From CAZEMR01 sp964513465 (GTDB lineage Bacteria; Bacteroidota; Ignavibacteria; Kapaibacteriales; UBA2268): a stretch of DNA of 64,000 nt. This document shows, piece after piece, positions 51,679-59,992 of the stretch (positions within the stretch are counted from its first letter, which is position 1; every line of letters starts with the position of its first letter). The notes beneath the pieces are model-generated. The model searched no databases, had not been told where the DNA came from, and saw only the letters and a program-made list of their open reading frames with translations. Position numbers and translations under genes: made by a program. The stretch spans positions 76,695 to 140,694 of the forward strand of contig CAZEMR010000002.1 of assembly GCA_964513465.1 (NCBI GenBank), given 5' to 3'.

Positions 51679-52608
51679 GTGAGCCAGGTCACCGTAAAAC
51701 TGCCGCGCCGCGTGCGCAAGCTCGAAATAGTCCGCAACGATGAAGCGATTGCGGACTATCAGTATAAGCGGCAGATGAGAAATGCCCGCGAACGCGAGGC
51801 GATCGCCGCAGAGATGGATACGCTCGGCCGGCTCGACGATCAGTTCCGCGAGGAGCTTGCCGGATATATTGCCCGCACCGAAGAAGAGCGCACCCGCCGC
51901 CGCGAGGAAGAACGCAAGCGCCGCGAAGAGGCCCGCCGCCGCCCACTCGATAAGCCAGTGTTTTCCGAAGAGTTTACGTTTTCCGATACCAATCAGCCGA
52001 TTGTGATCGATCTGGGCAATGTGCGCGACAGCACCCTGTCGGTCAAGGAAGCTATGGAGGAAGTCCAGCTATCCTACGAGCGCGGTTTCACAGACGGCCG
52101 CGACGCAGCAATTGCGGACTTCGAAGAAGAAATCCAGCAACGCCTTGCCGAAATCAGACAGATCGACGATGTGGTGGCATCACTTCGCGAAAGCTTCTCG
52201 GGCGAAATGAAAAAGCTCGAGGAATCAATCGTCCCGCTATCGATTATGATAGCCGGACACATAATCGGCCGCGAAATTGAGAAAGATAACCACATCGTGG
52301 TCGAACAGGTGCGAAAATTGTTCCGCTCGCTCGAAGGCGAAAAAGTTTTTTCCATATACATAAATCCTAAGGATAAAGAAATTCTCGAAAGCGCCAAAAG
52401 CGAACTCATCGTTGGCTCGGAGCGGCTCGACCAGACAGCGCTTATCGAGGACGAGTCGTTGCCGCGCGGGAGCTGTGTGATGCGCACATCCGCCGGGACG
52501 ATAGACGGGCGAATAAATTCGCAGCTCGAGCGGCTTTCGAATTCGCTCGAAAATGCCGCCGAAAAAATGCGAGACGAATCGGAAGATATTGACGAAAATG
52601 GCGATTAA
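51679..52608 (+). CDS. fliH: Flagellar export apparatus protein FliH
   Basis: 309 residues from a GTG start. An unusual N-terminal half: a highly charged coiled coil with Arg/Glu runs (about 60-100), then a family-typical SYERGFTDGRDAAI and the C-terminal RGSCVMRTSAGTIDGRINSQ. It binds and restrains the FliI ATPase. It overlaps fliI by 11 bases. Confidence 0.88.
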   Translation: MSQVTVKLPRRVRKLEIVRNDEAIADYQYKRQMRNAREREAIAAEMDTLGRLDDQFREELAGYIARTEEERTRRREEERKRREEARRRPLDKPVFSEEFTFSDTNQPIVIDLGNVRDSTLSVKEAMEEVQLSYERGFTDGRDAAIADFEEEIQQRLAEIRQIDDVVASLRESFSGEMKKLEESIVPLSIMIAGHIIGREIEKDNHIVVEQVRKLFRSLEGEKVFSIYINPKDKEILESAKSELIVGSERLDQTALIEDESLPRGSCVMRTSAGTIDGRINSQLERLSNSLENAAEKMRDESEDIDENGD

Positions 52609-53923
52609 TACAAATATATCAAGACTGGCCGAGGTAATCCGCGAGACGGACACGCTCCGGCGCGTTGGTCGCATCCGCAAGGTGGTCGGGCTCGTGCTCG
52701 AAAGCGAAGGCCCGAAGGCCCCCATCGGCGAAGTCTGTGTGCTGCGCGATCATAATAAAAATGAAGTCAGCCGCTCGGAAATCGTCGGATTTGTCGACGA
52801 AAACCGCATACTCTCGATGGTGCTCGGCGAGCTGGATAAAATCTCGCCCGGAATGGAAATAATTGCCACCGGCGAATCGCTCAATATCAAAGTCGGCGAC
52901 AGTCTGATGGGCCGCATACTTGATGGTCTGGGGCACCCGCTCGACGGCGCCGGACCCGTTCGTAATTTCGAGCGTCGGTCAATATACGCGCACCCGCCAA
53001 ATCCGCTATTGCGCCAGCGAATCAAAAAGCCGATAGCCACAGGCATCCGCGCAATCGACGGGATGCTTACATTCGGCAAGGGGCAGCGCGTGGGTATATT
53101 CTCCGGCTCCGGTATCGGAAAATCGACATTGCTGGGAATGATTGCCCGCAATACCTCGGCGGATATAAACGTAATCGCCCTGATCGGCGAACGTGGCCGC
53201 GAGGTGAAGGAATTTATCGAAAAAGATCTCGGCGAAGCCGGACTCAGCCGATCAGTCGTAATAGTCGCCACAAGCGACACGCCCTCGCTCGTGCGAGTGA
53301 AGGCGGCGCTGGTGGCCACCACGGTTGCAGAGCATTTCCGCGACCAGGGCCTCGACGTAATGCTGATGATGGATTCGGCAACCCGATTTGCGATGGCACA
53401 GCGCGAGGTCGGCCTTACTATCGGCGAGCCGCCCACAACCAAGGGCTATACCCCCTCGGTATTCAGCCTGTTGCAGAAAACCATGGAGCGCGCCGGCACC
53501 TCCGAACACGGATCGATCACCGGGCTTTATACCGTGCTGGTCGAGGGCGACGATATGAACGAACCGGTGGCCGATACCACCCGTGGAATTCTGGACGGCC
53601 ATATCGTGCTCTCGCGCGATCTGGCATCGATGGGCCACTATCCGGCGATCGACTCACTTCAGAGCATCAGCCGCGTGCGTCGGGATGTGATTTCGGCCGA
53701 GCATTACAAAGCTGCGCAGAAATTGCAGGAGCTGATGGCCATTTATCGCGAGGCCGAAGACCTTATCAGCATCGGCGCTTATCAGAAGGGCAGTAACCCT
53801 CGGCTCGACAAAGCGATAGAGCTGCGCGACGAAATCAACGGATTCCTGACCCAGGAGATCGAGGAATTTTGCGACTACGAAGAAACACTGGACAGATTAC
53901 TAAAAATTGCCGATAAGATTTGA
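52598..53923 (+). CDS. fliI: Flagellum-specific ATPase FliI
   Basis: 441 residues from ATG 52598. F1-ATPase-like: GRILDGLGHPLDGAG, Walker A FSGSGIGKSTLLGMIA, IGERGREVKEF, MMDSATRFAMAQREVGL and GEPPTTKGYTPSVFSLL. It powers export of flagellar subunits. It overlaps fliH at its start and lies 8 bases before fliJ. Confidence 0.97.
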   Translation: MAINTNISRLAEVIRETDTLRRVGRIRKVVGLVLESEGPKAPIGEVCVLRDHNKNEVSRSEIVGFVDENRILSMVLGELDKISPGMEIIATGESLNIKVGDSLMGRILDGLGHPLDGAGPVRNFERRSIYAHPPNPLLRQRIKKPIATGIRAIDGMLTFGKGQRVGIFSGSGIGKSTLLGMIARNTSADINVIALIGERGREVKEFIEKDLGEAGLSRSVVIVATSDTPSLVRVKAALVATTVAEHFRDQGLDVMLMMDSATRFAMAQREVGLTIGEPPTTKGYTPSVFSLLQKTMERAGTSEHGSITGLYTVLVEGDDMNEPVADTTRGILDGHIVLSRDLASMGHYPAIDSLQSISRVRRDVISAEHYKAAQKLQELMAIYREAEDLISIGAYQKGSNPRLDKAIELRDEINGFLTQEIEEFCDYEETLDRLLKIADKI

Positions 53924-53931
53924 TATAAATT

Positions 53932-54381
53932 ATGGCGAAAAAATTTAATTTCCGATTGCAGCCCGTGCTTAAATACAGGGCATTTCAGGCCAGCCAGGCC
54001 GAAAACGAGCTCGGGCGAATAGTGGCGCGCCGCATCGAAAAGGAACGCGGCATCACCGAACGGATGGAGTATATCGGCAAATTGAATAAATCCGATCAAA
54101 AATTTAAACGGGCGGCTGATTTTCAGGCGATGATTCATCACAAAAATCACGTCCGCGCCGAAATCAAAAAGCTAAACAAAGAGCGCCAGCAGCTCGAGGA
54201 AATCGAAAACCTCCGCCGCCAAAAGCTGACCGAGGCCATGCGCAAAGAAAAGGCGCTCGAAAAACTGAAAGAGAAAAAATTAAAACAATATAAAAAAGAG
54301 ACCGACCGCGAGGAAACCGAATTTCTGGACGAGCTTTCGATCAAAAATCACAGAAAAGCTGACAATCCTTTTAGCGAATAA
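53932..54381 (+). CDS. fliJ: Flagellar export chaperone FliJ
   Basis: 149 residues, nearly all charged coiled coil. The start KKFNFRLQPVLKYRAFQASQ is typical of FliJ. It links FliI with the export gate. The position right after fliI supports the call. Confidence 0.88.
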   Translation: MAKKFNFRLQPVLKYRAFQASQAENELGRIVARRIEKERGITERMEYIGKLNKSDQKFKRAADFQAMIHHKNHVRAEIKKLNKERQQLEEIENLRRQKLTEAMRKEKALEKLKEKKLKQYKKETDREETEFLDELSIKNHRKADNPFSE

Positions 54382-54395
54382 GTCGGGGTAAGTCT

Positions 54396-55085
54396 ATGAA
54401 TGCAAGGCAATTATTAATACTGATCACCGTTGTCTCAGTCGGGCTGGCATTAGTCTTCCTGTCCCTGCTGGGCGTTTATTATTACGACCGCACGCTGATC
54501 GGATTCCCGCCGGATACTGCAAATATTAAAATCGACACAATTTATACAGAACCGACCGTGCGGATATCCGAAACCCGGCTCAACGAGCTGGAGGACGTAA
54601 TAGTCCAGCGGCGGCGGCTCGGCGAAAAAACCGATTCGCTCGAAGGAGTCACCAAAAATCTGAACGACTCTATCGGCAGCCTCGCCGCGCAAATGCAGCA
54701 ATGGATGGATTCGGTGAAGCAGATGGATAAAAAGATCGCAGCGGTCAGCAGCACAAGCGCGACGATCAAGGATTCGCTGAATACGCTCGAATCGCGATAT
54801 ACGAAACTGGAGGAGCGGCTAAAATTGAGCAGCGAGAAGCTTACCAGCCAGGAAAAATTTATCGAGAAAAAACAGGACACGCTCGAAGTAGAAAATTTCG
54901 AAACATTTGCAAAAATTTATAACAATGCCGAGCCCCAGGATGTGGCGCGGATACTCGAGCAAATTGACGAACGCGACGCCGCCAAGATATTGAAACTGAT
55001 GCAAAAGAAAAAAGCTGGCAAGGTTCTTGAGGCGATGGTACCAGAGCAGGCGGCGGCAATTCTTTTGCTCGGCGTCGGCGAATAA
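54396..55085 (+). CDS. MotE-like flagellar chaperone with MgtE N-type domain
   Basis: 229 residues. One N-terminal membrane helix (LLILITVVSVGLALVFLSLL), a long coiled coil (about 60-170) and a C-terminal MgtE-intracellular-N-type domain (AKIYNNAEPQDVARILEQID then AAKILKLMQKKKAGKVLEAM). Such proteins occur after fliJ in many operons and chaperone stator proteins (MotE). A hairpin with a T-run follows in the next gap. Confidence 0.8.
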   Translation: MNARQLLILITVVSVGLALVFLSLLGVYYYDRTLIGFPPDTANIKIDTIYTEPTVRISETRLNELEDVIVQRRRLGEKTDSLEGVTKNLNDSIGSLAAQMQQWMDSVKQMDKKIAAVSSTSATIKDSLNTLESRYTKLEERLKLSSEKLTSQEKFIEKKQDTLEVENFETFAKIYNNAEPQDVARILEQIDERDAAKILKLMQKKKAGKVLEAMVPEQAAAILLLGVGE

Positions 55086-55103
55086 ATAAACAGGACGAAA
55101 TCA

Positions 55104-55129
55104 GCGGGACAGGATGTCCCCGATTTTTT
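55104..55129 (+). terminator. Terminator-like hairpin before fliK
   Basis: GGGACA / TGTCCC with a 3-base loop, followed by ATTTTTT. It sits inside the operon, 20 bases after the MotE-like stop, so it may act as a partial terminator that lowers fliK, flgD and flgE expression. Confidence 0.5.
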
Positions 55130-55156
55130 CAAAATTAATGTGCAGGAAGCACCACT

Positions 55157-56776
55157 ATGATGAATTTTGTCCGGATGACGGATTCCGCGCGGTCGGAAGA
55201 CTTTGCGGAACCAACAGGAAAATTACGCCCGGATAGCGGCGCCGGATTCTTCGAAGAACTGGCCGGAGCGCTCGACGGCGAAAGCAAACCCAGCGAAAAC
55301 GGCGGACTCGTTTCCTTCGAATCCGTGGATATCTCTCAATTTCTCAATTATTTAGGTGTGGCCCCGGAAGATATTCCCTCAATGGCGGACTGCAGGGATG
55401 GCTGCGAGGAGATGAGCCTCGGGCAGCTAAGCCAGTTGCTGTCGGTTATTTCGGAATTGATGGCTGCCGGCGAAGCGGCCGGTGGCGACAATCAATTCTC
55501 CGAAAATCTTAAGAATCCGGAATTTTTATCCAAATTAATGAATATAATCGGCAAGGCGATGGACGGCAGCGCAAGCGACAATGAAATACTCGCGAGGCTG
55601 CAGGCCATTCTGGGCGACGGCGCAACTATTGATGGAATTGAAATACCGACTATTAACGAGCTAAAGATGGCTGCTAATAATCGCCGGAATATTCATTTTG
55701 GGGAGAAATCTACTTCAGAAACCGGCGAAGTAGTCAAACTCCAGGGAAATGCTATCAACCAGGAATTTTTATCCAAATTAATGAATATAATCAACCAGGG
55801 CGAAGTTTCCCACAGCGACCGGAATTCCGCCGCTGCGTTTCAATTTGCGGAAAATCAAACCGCAGTCGATTCGAAGAATATTCGCCAGATGATAGAAATA
55901 ATTGTCAAAAATTTTAATAAACAGACCGATGGCGAATCAGCATCCAAAGCCACACTCGGCGAACAGCTCGGGCGGCTTTCGGAGTTCGAGGGCGCATCTC
56001 TGAGGATGTTTATTCGTAAAAATAGTGCTAAGACGGAGAATGTCAAATCTGACAATATATATATAAACAGCGCGGACAATCAGTCGGCCAAATCCGGCGA
56101 AGGCATTGCGGGAATATTCCGCGAAAATTCACAGAAATCCGATGCGGCGAATATTCTCAGAATGGATAAAAAAATCAGCCAGAGCGGTCAGACGATTGCC
56201 ATAAATCCGTCCGGAGAAAGCGGAGGGAAGTCTATGGATGGCAATAATCAAAAAGAATTTTCGCTGATGGATTTTGCGGGCAATCTGGTTAAGAATTTTT
56301 CGAAAGCAAATAAAAATGCAATCGAAAACGGCCAGAATCCGGAAAAAACGAGGTTATTTCAGAATATCCGGCTGGCCGAAATCGGCAAATCTATTAGCAA
56401 TTTAGCGCGCACCGCACCTGCGAATTCGACATCAACCGCGCGGCTGGTGCTTCGCCCCGAATCGCTTGGTACGGTATTTGTAGAGATAACAATGGATGGC
56501 AATCTGGCGCGGCTGAATATCAAAGCAGACAGCCGGGAAGCCGTCAAAAGCATAGAAAGCCAAATTGCGGCGCTAAAGGAAAAGCTTTCTCAAAGCGGCA
56601 TTCGCACCGATTCGGTGGACGTCCGCCAGCGTTCAGGAGAGGGGGATTACTCGAAAGACGGACAAAGCGGACAACATGCGCAATCAGACAGAGACCAACG
56701 CAGGACGCGCAAGGAATATCTGAACTGGTTCGCAGCCGGAAGCCAAAACGGGGAAGCCGACCCGGAGCAGCACTAA
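55157..56776 (+). CDS. fliK: Flagellar hook-length control protein FliK
   Basis: 539 residues. The first 430 residues are low-complexity, Asn/Ser/Ala-rich, with two near-identical segments EFLSKLMNII. The C-terminal substrate-switch domain (about 430-500) has ARLVLRPESLGTVFVEITMD and IESQIAALKEKLSQSGIRTD. It measures the hook and switches export to filament subunits. Weak overall conservation is normal in this family. Confidence 0.87.
   Translation: MMNFVRMTDSARSEDFAEPTGKLRPDSGAGFFEELAGALDGESKPSENGGLVSFESVDISQFLNYLGVAPEDIPSMADCRDGCEEMSLGQLSQLLSVISELMAAGEAAGGDNQFSENLKNPEFLSKLMNIIGKAMDGSASDNEILARLQAILGDGATIDGIEIPTINELKMAANNRRNIHFGEKSTSETGEVVKLQGNAINQEFLSKLMNIINQGEVSHSDRNSAAAFQFAENQTAVDSKNIRQMIEIIVKNFNKQTDGESASKATLGEQLGRLSEFEGASLRMFIRKNSAKTENVKSDNIYINSADNQSAKSGEGIAGIFRENSQKSDAANILRMDKKISQSGQTIAINPSGESGGKSMDGNNQKEFSLMDFAGNLVKNFSKANKNAIENGQNPEKTRLFQNIRLAEIGKSISNLARTAPANSTSTARLVLRPESLGTVFVEITMDGNLARLNIKADSREAVKSIESQIAALKEKLSQSGIRTDSVDVRQRSGEGDYSKDGQSGQHAQSDRDQRRTRKEYLNWFAAGSQNGEADPEQH
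55519..55549 (+). repeat. 31-bp direct repeat in fliK, copy 1
   Basis: Identical to 55762-55792 and in the same frame (offset 243 bases, 81 codons). Encodes the EFLSKLMNII segment. Confidence 0.9.
55762..55792 (+). repeat. 31-bp direct repeat in fliK, copy 2
   Basis: Identical to 55519-55549; the surrounding sequence differs. Confidence 0.9.
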
Positions 56777-56813
56777 AGGGGATACATTTTAAATTCAACA
56801 GGAGGTTGCAAAA

Positions 56814-57497
56814 ATGACACAGGGGATCACAGGAATTTCTCAGACAACATTCGGCCACGCGCAGGCATCGACGGATGCATCGCAGGTGGGCCGCGACGAA
56901 TTTCTCAAGCTGCTGACCATGCAGCTTAAATCGCAGAACCCATTGAAGCCTTACGACAATCAGGAGTTTGCCTCGCAGCTTGCGCAATTTTCGCAGCTCG
57001 AACAGCTTAGCGATATCCGCTCGCTGATGGAAGACCAGGCAAAGTCTAACGCATTTCTTTCGCAGACCATTTCGAACACCGCGCTGCCGGGTATGCTTGG
57101 CAAAACCGCCAAAGCTATCAGCGACCGCGTGCATTTCGACGGCGAGTACCCCGCGGCGATGGGATACACCCTTCAGCAGGGCGCGGCCTCGGGCGAGCTG
57201 GTAATCTACGACACCAACGGCTCGGTGGTCAGAAGCGTCGATCTGGATTCGCTCGATCTTACGGCAGGCGAGCATACATATATGTGGGACGGCGAGGACG
57301 ATGCCGGCGACATCTGCGACGAAGGCACCTATTTTTTCGAAATTCGGGGAAAAGACGGATCCGGCGCGGAAATCAATGCGCAGACATTCACTCGCGGCGA
57401 GATCGAATCCGTCCGCTTCAAATCCGAGGGAACGGTGCTCGTCATCGATGGTATGGAGGTCGCGCTCGAGAACGTGACCGATATCACGACATCATAA
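56814..57497 (+). CDS. flgD: Flagellar hook capping protein FlgD
   Basis: 227 residues. The N-terminal FlgD motif DEFLKLLTMQLKSQNPLKPY and FASQLAQFSQLEQL is clear, followed by the beta-rich FLG domain (YDTNGSVVRSVDLDSLDLTA, then GDICDEGTYFFEI). Scaffold for hook assembly. AGGAGG lies before the ATG. Confidence 0.95.
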   Translation: MTQGITGISQTTFGHAQASTDASQVGRDEFLKLLTMQLKSQNPLKPYDNQEFASQLAQFSQLEQLSDIRSLMEDQAKSNAFLSQTISNTALPGMLGKTAKAISDRVHFDGEYPAAMGYTLQQGAASGELVIYDTNGSVVRSVDLDSLDLTAGEHTYMWDGEDDAGDICDEGTYFFEIRGKDGSGAEINAQTFTRGEIESVRFKSEGTVLVIDGMEVALENVTDITTS

Positions 57498-57545
57498 TTA
57501 ATTGAAATTAAATTAATTAATATTTGAAATAAAGGAGGAGTCAGA

Positions 57546-57938
57546 ATGGTGCCCGGGATAGAAGGAGTATCGCTGCCGTTTATACCGGCCGGAGGAGCGG
57601 ATGCCCTGCGCAGGCAGTCCGGATTTCCGGTGGGACCGGCGCCGAAAACATCCTTCGACAAAGTATTCGCCGACGAGCTCGACCGGCTGAAATTCTCCGG
57701 TCATGCCCAGTCCCGGATGGTCTCTCGCGATATATCGATAGACGAGGCCGAAATGCAAAAGCTGGACACAGCGGTGGACGCAGCCGCAGGCAAAGGAGCG
57801 CGCGAAACACTGGTGCTCATGCCCGACAAGGCATTCATCGTGGACGTCGGCAGCAAGACCGTTATCACGGCGATGAGCCGCGAGGCAGCGGATATGAAAG
57901 TAATCACGAATATCGACTCGGCGGTATTATTACAATGA
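57546..57938 (+). CDS. Flagellar operon protein, TIGR02530 type
   Basis: 130 residues. LKFSGHAQSRMVSRDISIDE, KLDTAVDAAAGKGARETLVL and the end TVITAMSREAADMKVITNID match the small conserved protein that sits between flgD and flgE in many flagellar operons. Its role is unknown. AAGGAGGAG lies before the ATG. Its stop overlaps a 32-codon frame (ATGA). Confidence 0.85.
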   Translation: MVPGIEGVSLPFIPAGGADALRRQSGFPVGPAPKTSFDKVFADELDRLKFSGHAQSRMVSRDISIDEAEMQKLDTAVDAAAGKGARETLVLMPDKAFIVDVGSKTVITAMSREAADMKVITNIDSAVLLQ

Positions 57939-58033
57939 AACAGGAGCCGGTCCCGCGCGGTATGACGCCGACGGGGAGCTCCGATGCAAAGCCCGACCGA
58001 CCGACGGCTTTGCAAGCGCAGGAATTAATTTAA
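57935..58033 (+). CDS. Possible 32-residue peptide before flgE
   Basis: The ATG at 57935 overlaps the stop of the preceding gene (ATGA), the coupling used throughout this operon. The peptide is MKQEPVPRGMTPTG and 18 further polar residues ending QAQELI. It has no recognisable motif, and being short it could be chance. Confidence 0.35.
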   Translation: MKQEPVPRGMTPTGSSDAKPDRPTALQAQELI

Positions 58034-58067
58034 GGATGAATATTATAACCATGGAGGGTTTTATATT

Positions 58068-59390
58068 ATGGCGCTTATAAGATCGCTTACAATCGGAGCA
58101 AGTTCGCTTCAGGCGCATCAGCAGCGTTTCGATGTGATCTCAAACAATCTTGCAAATTCAAACACGATCGGCTATAAATCCAGTCAGGCCAATTTCGTCG
58201 ATCAGCTTAGCCAGACCATGAAACACGGGCGCAATCCCGACCAGGTGGGCGAAGTCGGGGCAGGAGGCACCAATCCGCTGCAATACGGTCTCGGCGTTAA
58301 AATGGGATCGGTCATGATGGACATGACCCAGGGCCCGATCGAAACTACCAACCGCCCGCTCGATATGGCAATCCAGGGCGATGGATTCTTTATATATAAT
58401 ATGCGCGGCCAGGACTTCTATTCCCGTGCCGGCGCAGTCACGCGCGACCGCGACGGATATCTGATCGACAGCGCTTCGGGTGCATATCTGCAGGGGTATA
58501 ACGTCGAAACCGACGCCACCGGAAGGATTATGCGAAATACCGAAGGACGCAATATCATCAATAGTTCGATGCAGAATATCCGGATCGAATCGAATATGAT
58601 TTCGGCGCCGGCGCAGACTCAGAATATTCGGCTGAGCGGCAATCTCAATTCCGAGGCGCCCACCGGCGAAGCCCGCACTACCAGCATCGATATATTCGAC
58701 AACGTCGGCGGGGTACATACCGTATCGCTTACGTTCACCAAATCGGCTAATCCCGGCGAATATGCCGTTACAGGCGAGGTCGACGGCAATGCAGTCAACC
58801 TCAGCGCGGCGAATATCACATTCAATGACGACGGCACTGTCTCGACTCCGAATTATCTGGACGTCACGGCAGCCGATCTCAACGCGGCGCTCGGACAGCA
58901 GCTTTTCGACGAAAATACTCCAAAGGATATTTCGATCGAACTCGCCGATCCGAATAATCTATTGCAGGGGATGACTAATTTTGCCGCGAACACATCGGCG
59001 ACAATAGTCGAAAAGGACGGTTTCTCGATTGGCGAAATTATCGAATTGCAGGTCGATCCGGAGGGTAAAATCTGGGGATCGTTTACCAATGGCCAGTCCG
59101 AAGTGCTCGGCCAGCTTGCGATTGCCAAATTCAGCAACCAGGATTCCCTGATCAAAGAAGGTGGCAATTTCTATTCGATGTCGCCCAACAGCGGACTTCC
59201 GAATATCGGCACGGCTGGGGATATATTCCCATCCACCAAAATAGCCGGAAACGCGCTCGAGCAGTCGAATGTGGATCTGACTCAGGAATTCACCGAAATG
59301 ATCTCCACCCAGCGCGCGTTCGAAGCCGCTGCGAGGACAATCACGGTATCCGATCAGTTGATTTCGGAAACCACGATGCTGAAGCGTTAA
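58068..59390 (+). CDS. flgE: Flagellar hook protein FlgE
   Basis: 440 residues. The N-terminal LTIGASSLQAHQQRFDVISN and NLANSNTIGYKSSQANFVDQ and the C-terminal LEQSNVDLTQEFTEMISTQR and AFEAAARTITVSDQLI are the hook-protein ends. The middle domain (about 170-340) is the surface part. GGAGGG lies before the ATG. It ends the operon; a terminator follows. Confidence 0.95.
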   Translation: MALIRSLTIGASSLQAHQQRFDVISNNLANSNTIGYKSSQANFVDQLSQTMKHGRNPDQVGEVGAGGTNPLQYGLGVKMGSVMMDMTQGPIETTNRPLDMAIQGDGFFIYNMRGQDFYSRAGAVTRDRDGYLIDSASGAYLQGYNVETDATGRIMRNTEGRNIINSSMQNIRIESNMISAPAQTQNIRLSGNLNSEAPTGEARTTSIDIFDNVGGVHTVSLTFTKSANPGEYAVTGEVDGNAVNLSAANITFNDDGTVSTPNYLDVTAADLNAALGQQLFDENTPKDISIELADPNNLLQGMTNFAANTSATIVEKDGFSIGEIIELQVDPEGKIWGSFTNGQSEVLGQLAIAKFSNQDSLIKEGGNFYSMSPNSGLPNIGTAGDIFPSTKIAGNALEQSNVDLTQEFTEMISTQRAFEAAARTITVSDQLISETTMLKR

Positions 59391-59426
59391 TCAAACAAAT
59401 AGCTCTGCAACTGCGGGGGGATTTAC

Positions 59427-59468
59427 AAAAAAATTGCCCGGATGGAAAGTCTCCGTCCGGGCATTTTA
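59427..59468. terminator. Bidirectional terminator between flgE and leuD
   Basis: Stem TGCCCGGA / TCCGGGCA with an inner GGA/TCC pair, T-run on the plus strand and a run of A upstream that serves as T-run on the minus strand. It ends both convergent units. Confidence 0.9.
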
Positions 59469-59495
59469 TGTATATATAATGCTTTGCAAAATATA

Positions 59496-59990
59496 TTACT
59501 TGCGTCGTTGCTCGATCATCTTCTGGCGGGCATATGGTATAAGCCCTCCGGCATCGACGATTGCGCGGCGAGCCTCGGGCAGCGGAATTATATCGAATTC
59601 CTTACCGCTGGTTTTATTGATTAATTTTGTGTCGCCGATCTCCAGATCGTCGCCCACTTCGGCTTCGATAGCCGGACAGATTACGGTGCGTAGCCCCAGG
59701 TTGATACTGTTCTGCAGGAAAATCCGCGCAAAATCGCGCGCAACCATTATTACCTCGTGGCCTTTCAGCGTCGATGCGGCTTGCTCGCGGGAGCTTCCGC
59801 AGCCGAAATTCTTTCCGGCCACCAGCACCTTATCGGTGGTTTCCTTCGAATTGAGTAATTCATTCAGTTCGGGAATATCGTCGAATGCGTACTGCGGCGT
59901 TTCCGTGGGCAGCACAGTGGCCATATAGCGGCCGGGATAGATGATATCGGTCGAGATGTCATCTTCGAGTTTATATATTACCTTAGCCAT
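59496..59990 (-). CDS. LeuD/DmdB-type dehydratase small subunit
   Basis: 164 residues, the short archaeal-type form. DISTDIIYPGRYMATVLPTE holds the substrate-recognition loop, and GKNFGCGSSREQAASTLKGH is the family signature. It pairs with the large subunit upstream (2-base gap). The loop reads YMATVL where isopropylmalate isomerases usually have YLRT or similar, so a related substrate such as dimethylmalate is possible. No other leucine gene is near. Confidence 0.85.
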   Translation of the reverse strand: MAKVIYKLEDDISTDIIYPGRYMATVLPTETPQYAFDDIPELNELLNSKETTDKVLVAGKNFGCGSSREQAASTLKGHEVIMVARDFARIFLQNSINLGLRTVICPAIEAEVGDDLEIGDTKLINKTSGKEFDIIPLPEARRAIVDAGGLIPYARQKMIEQRRK

Positions 59991-59992
59991 TG

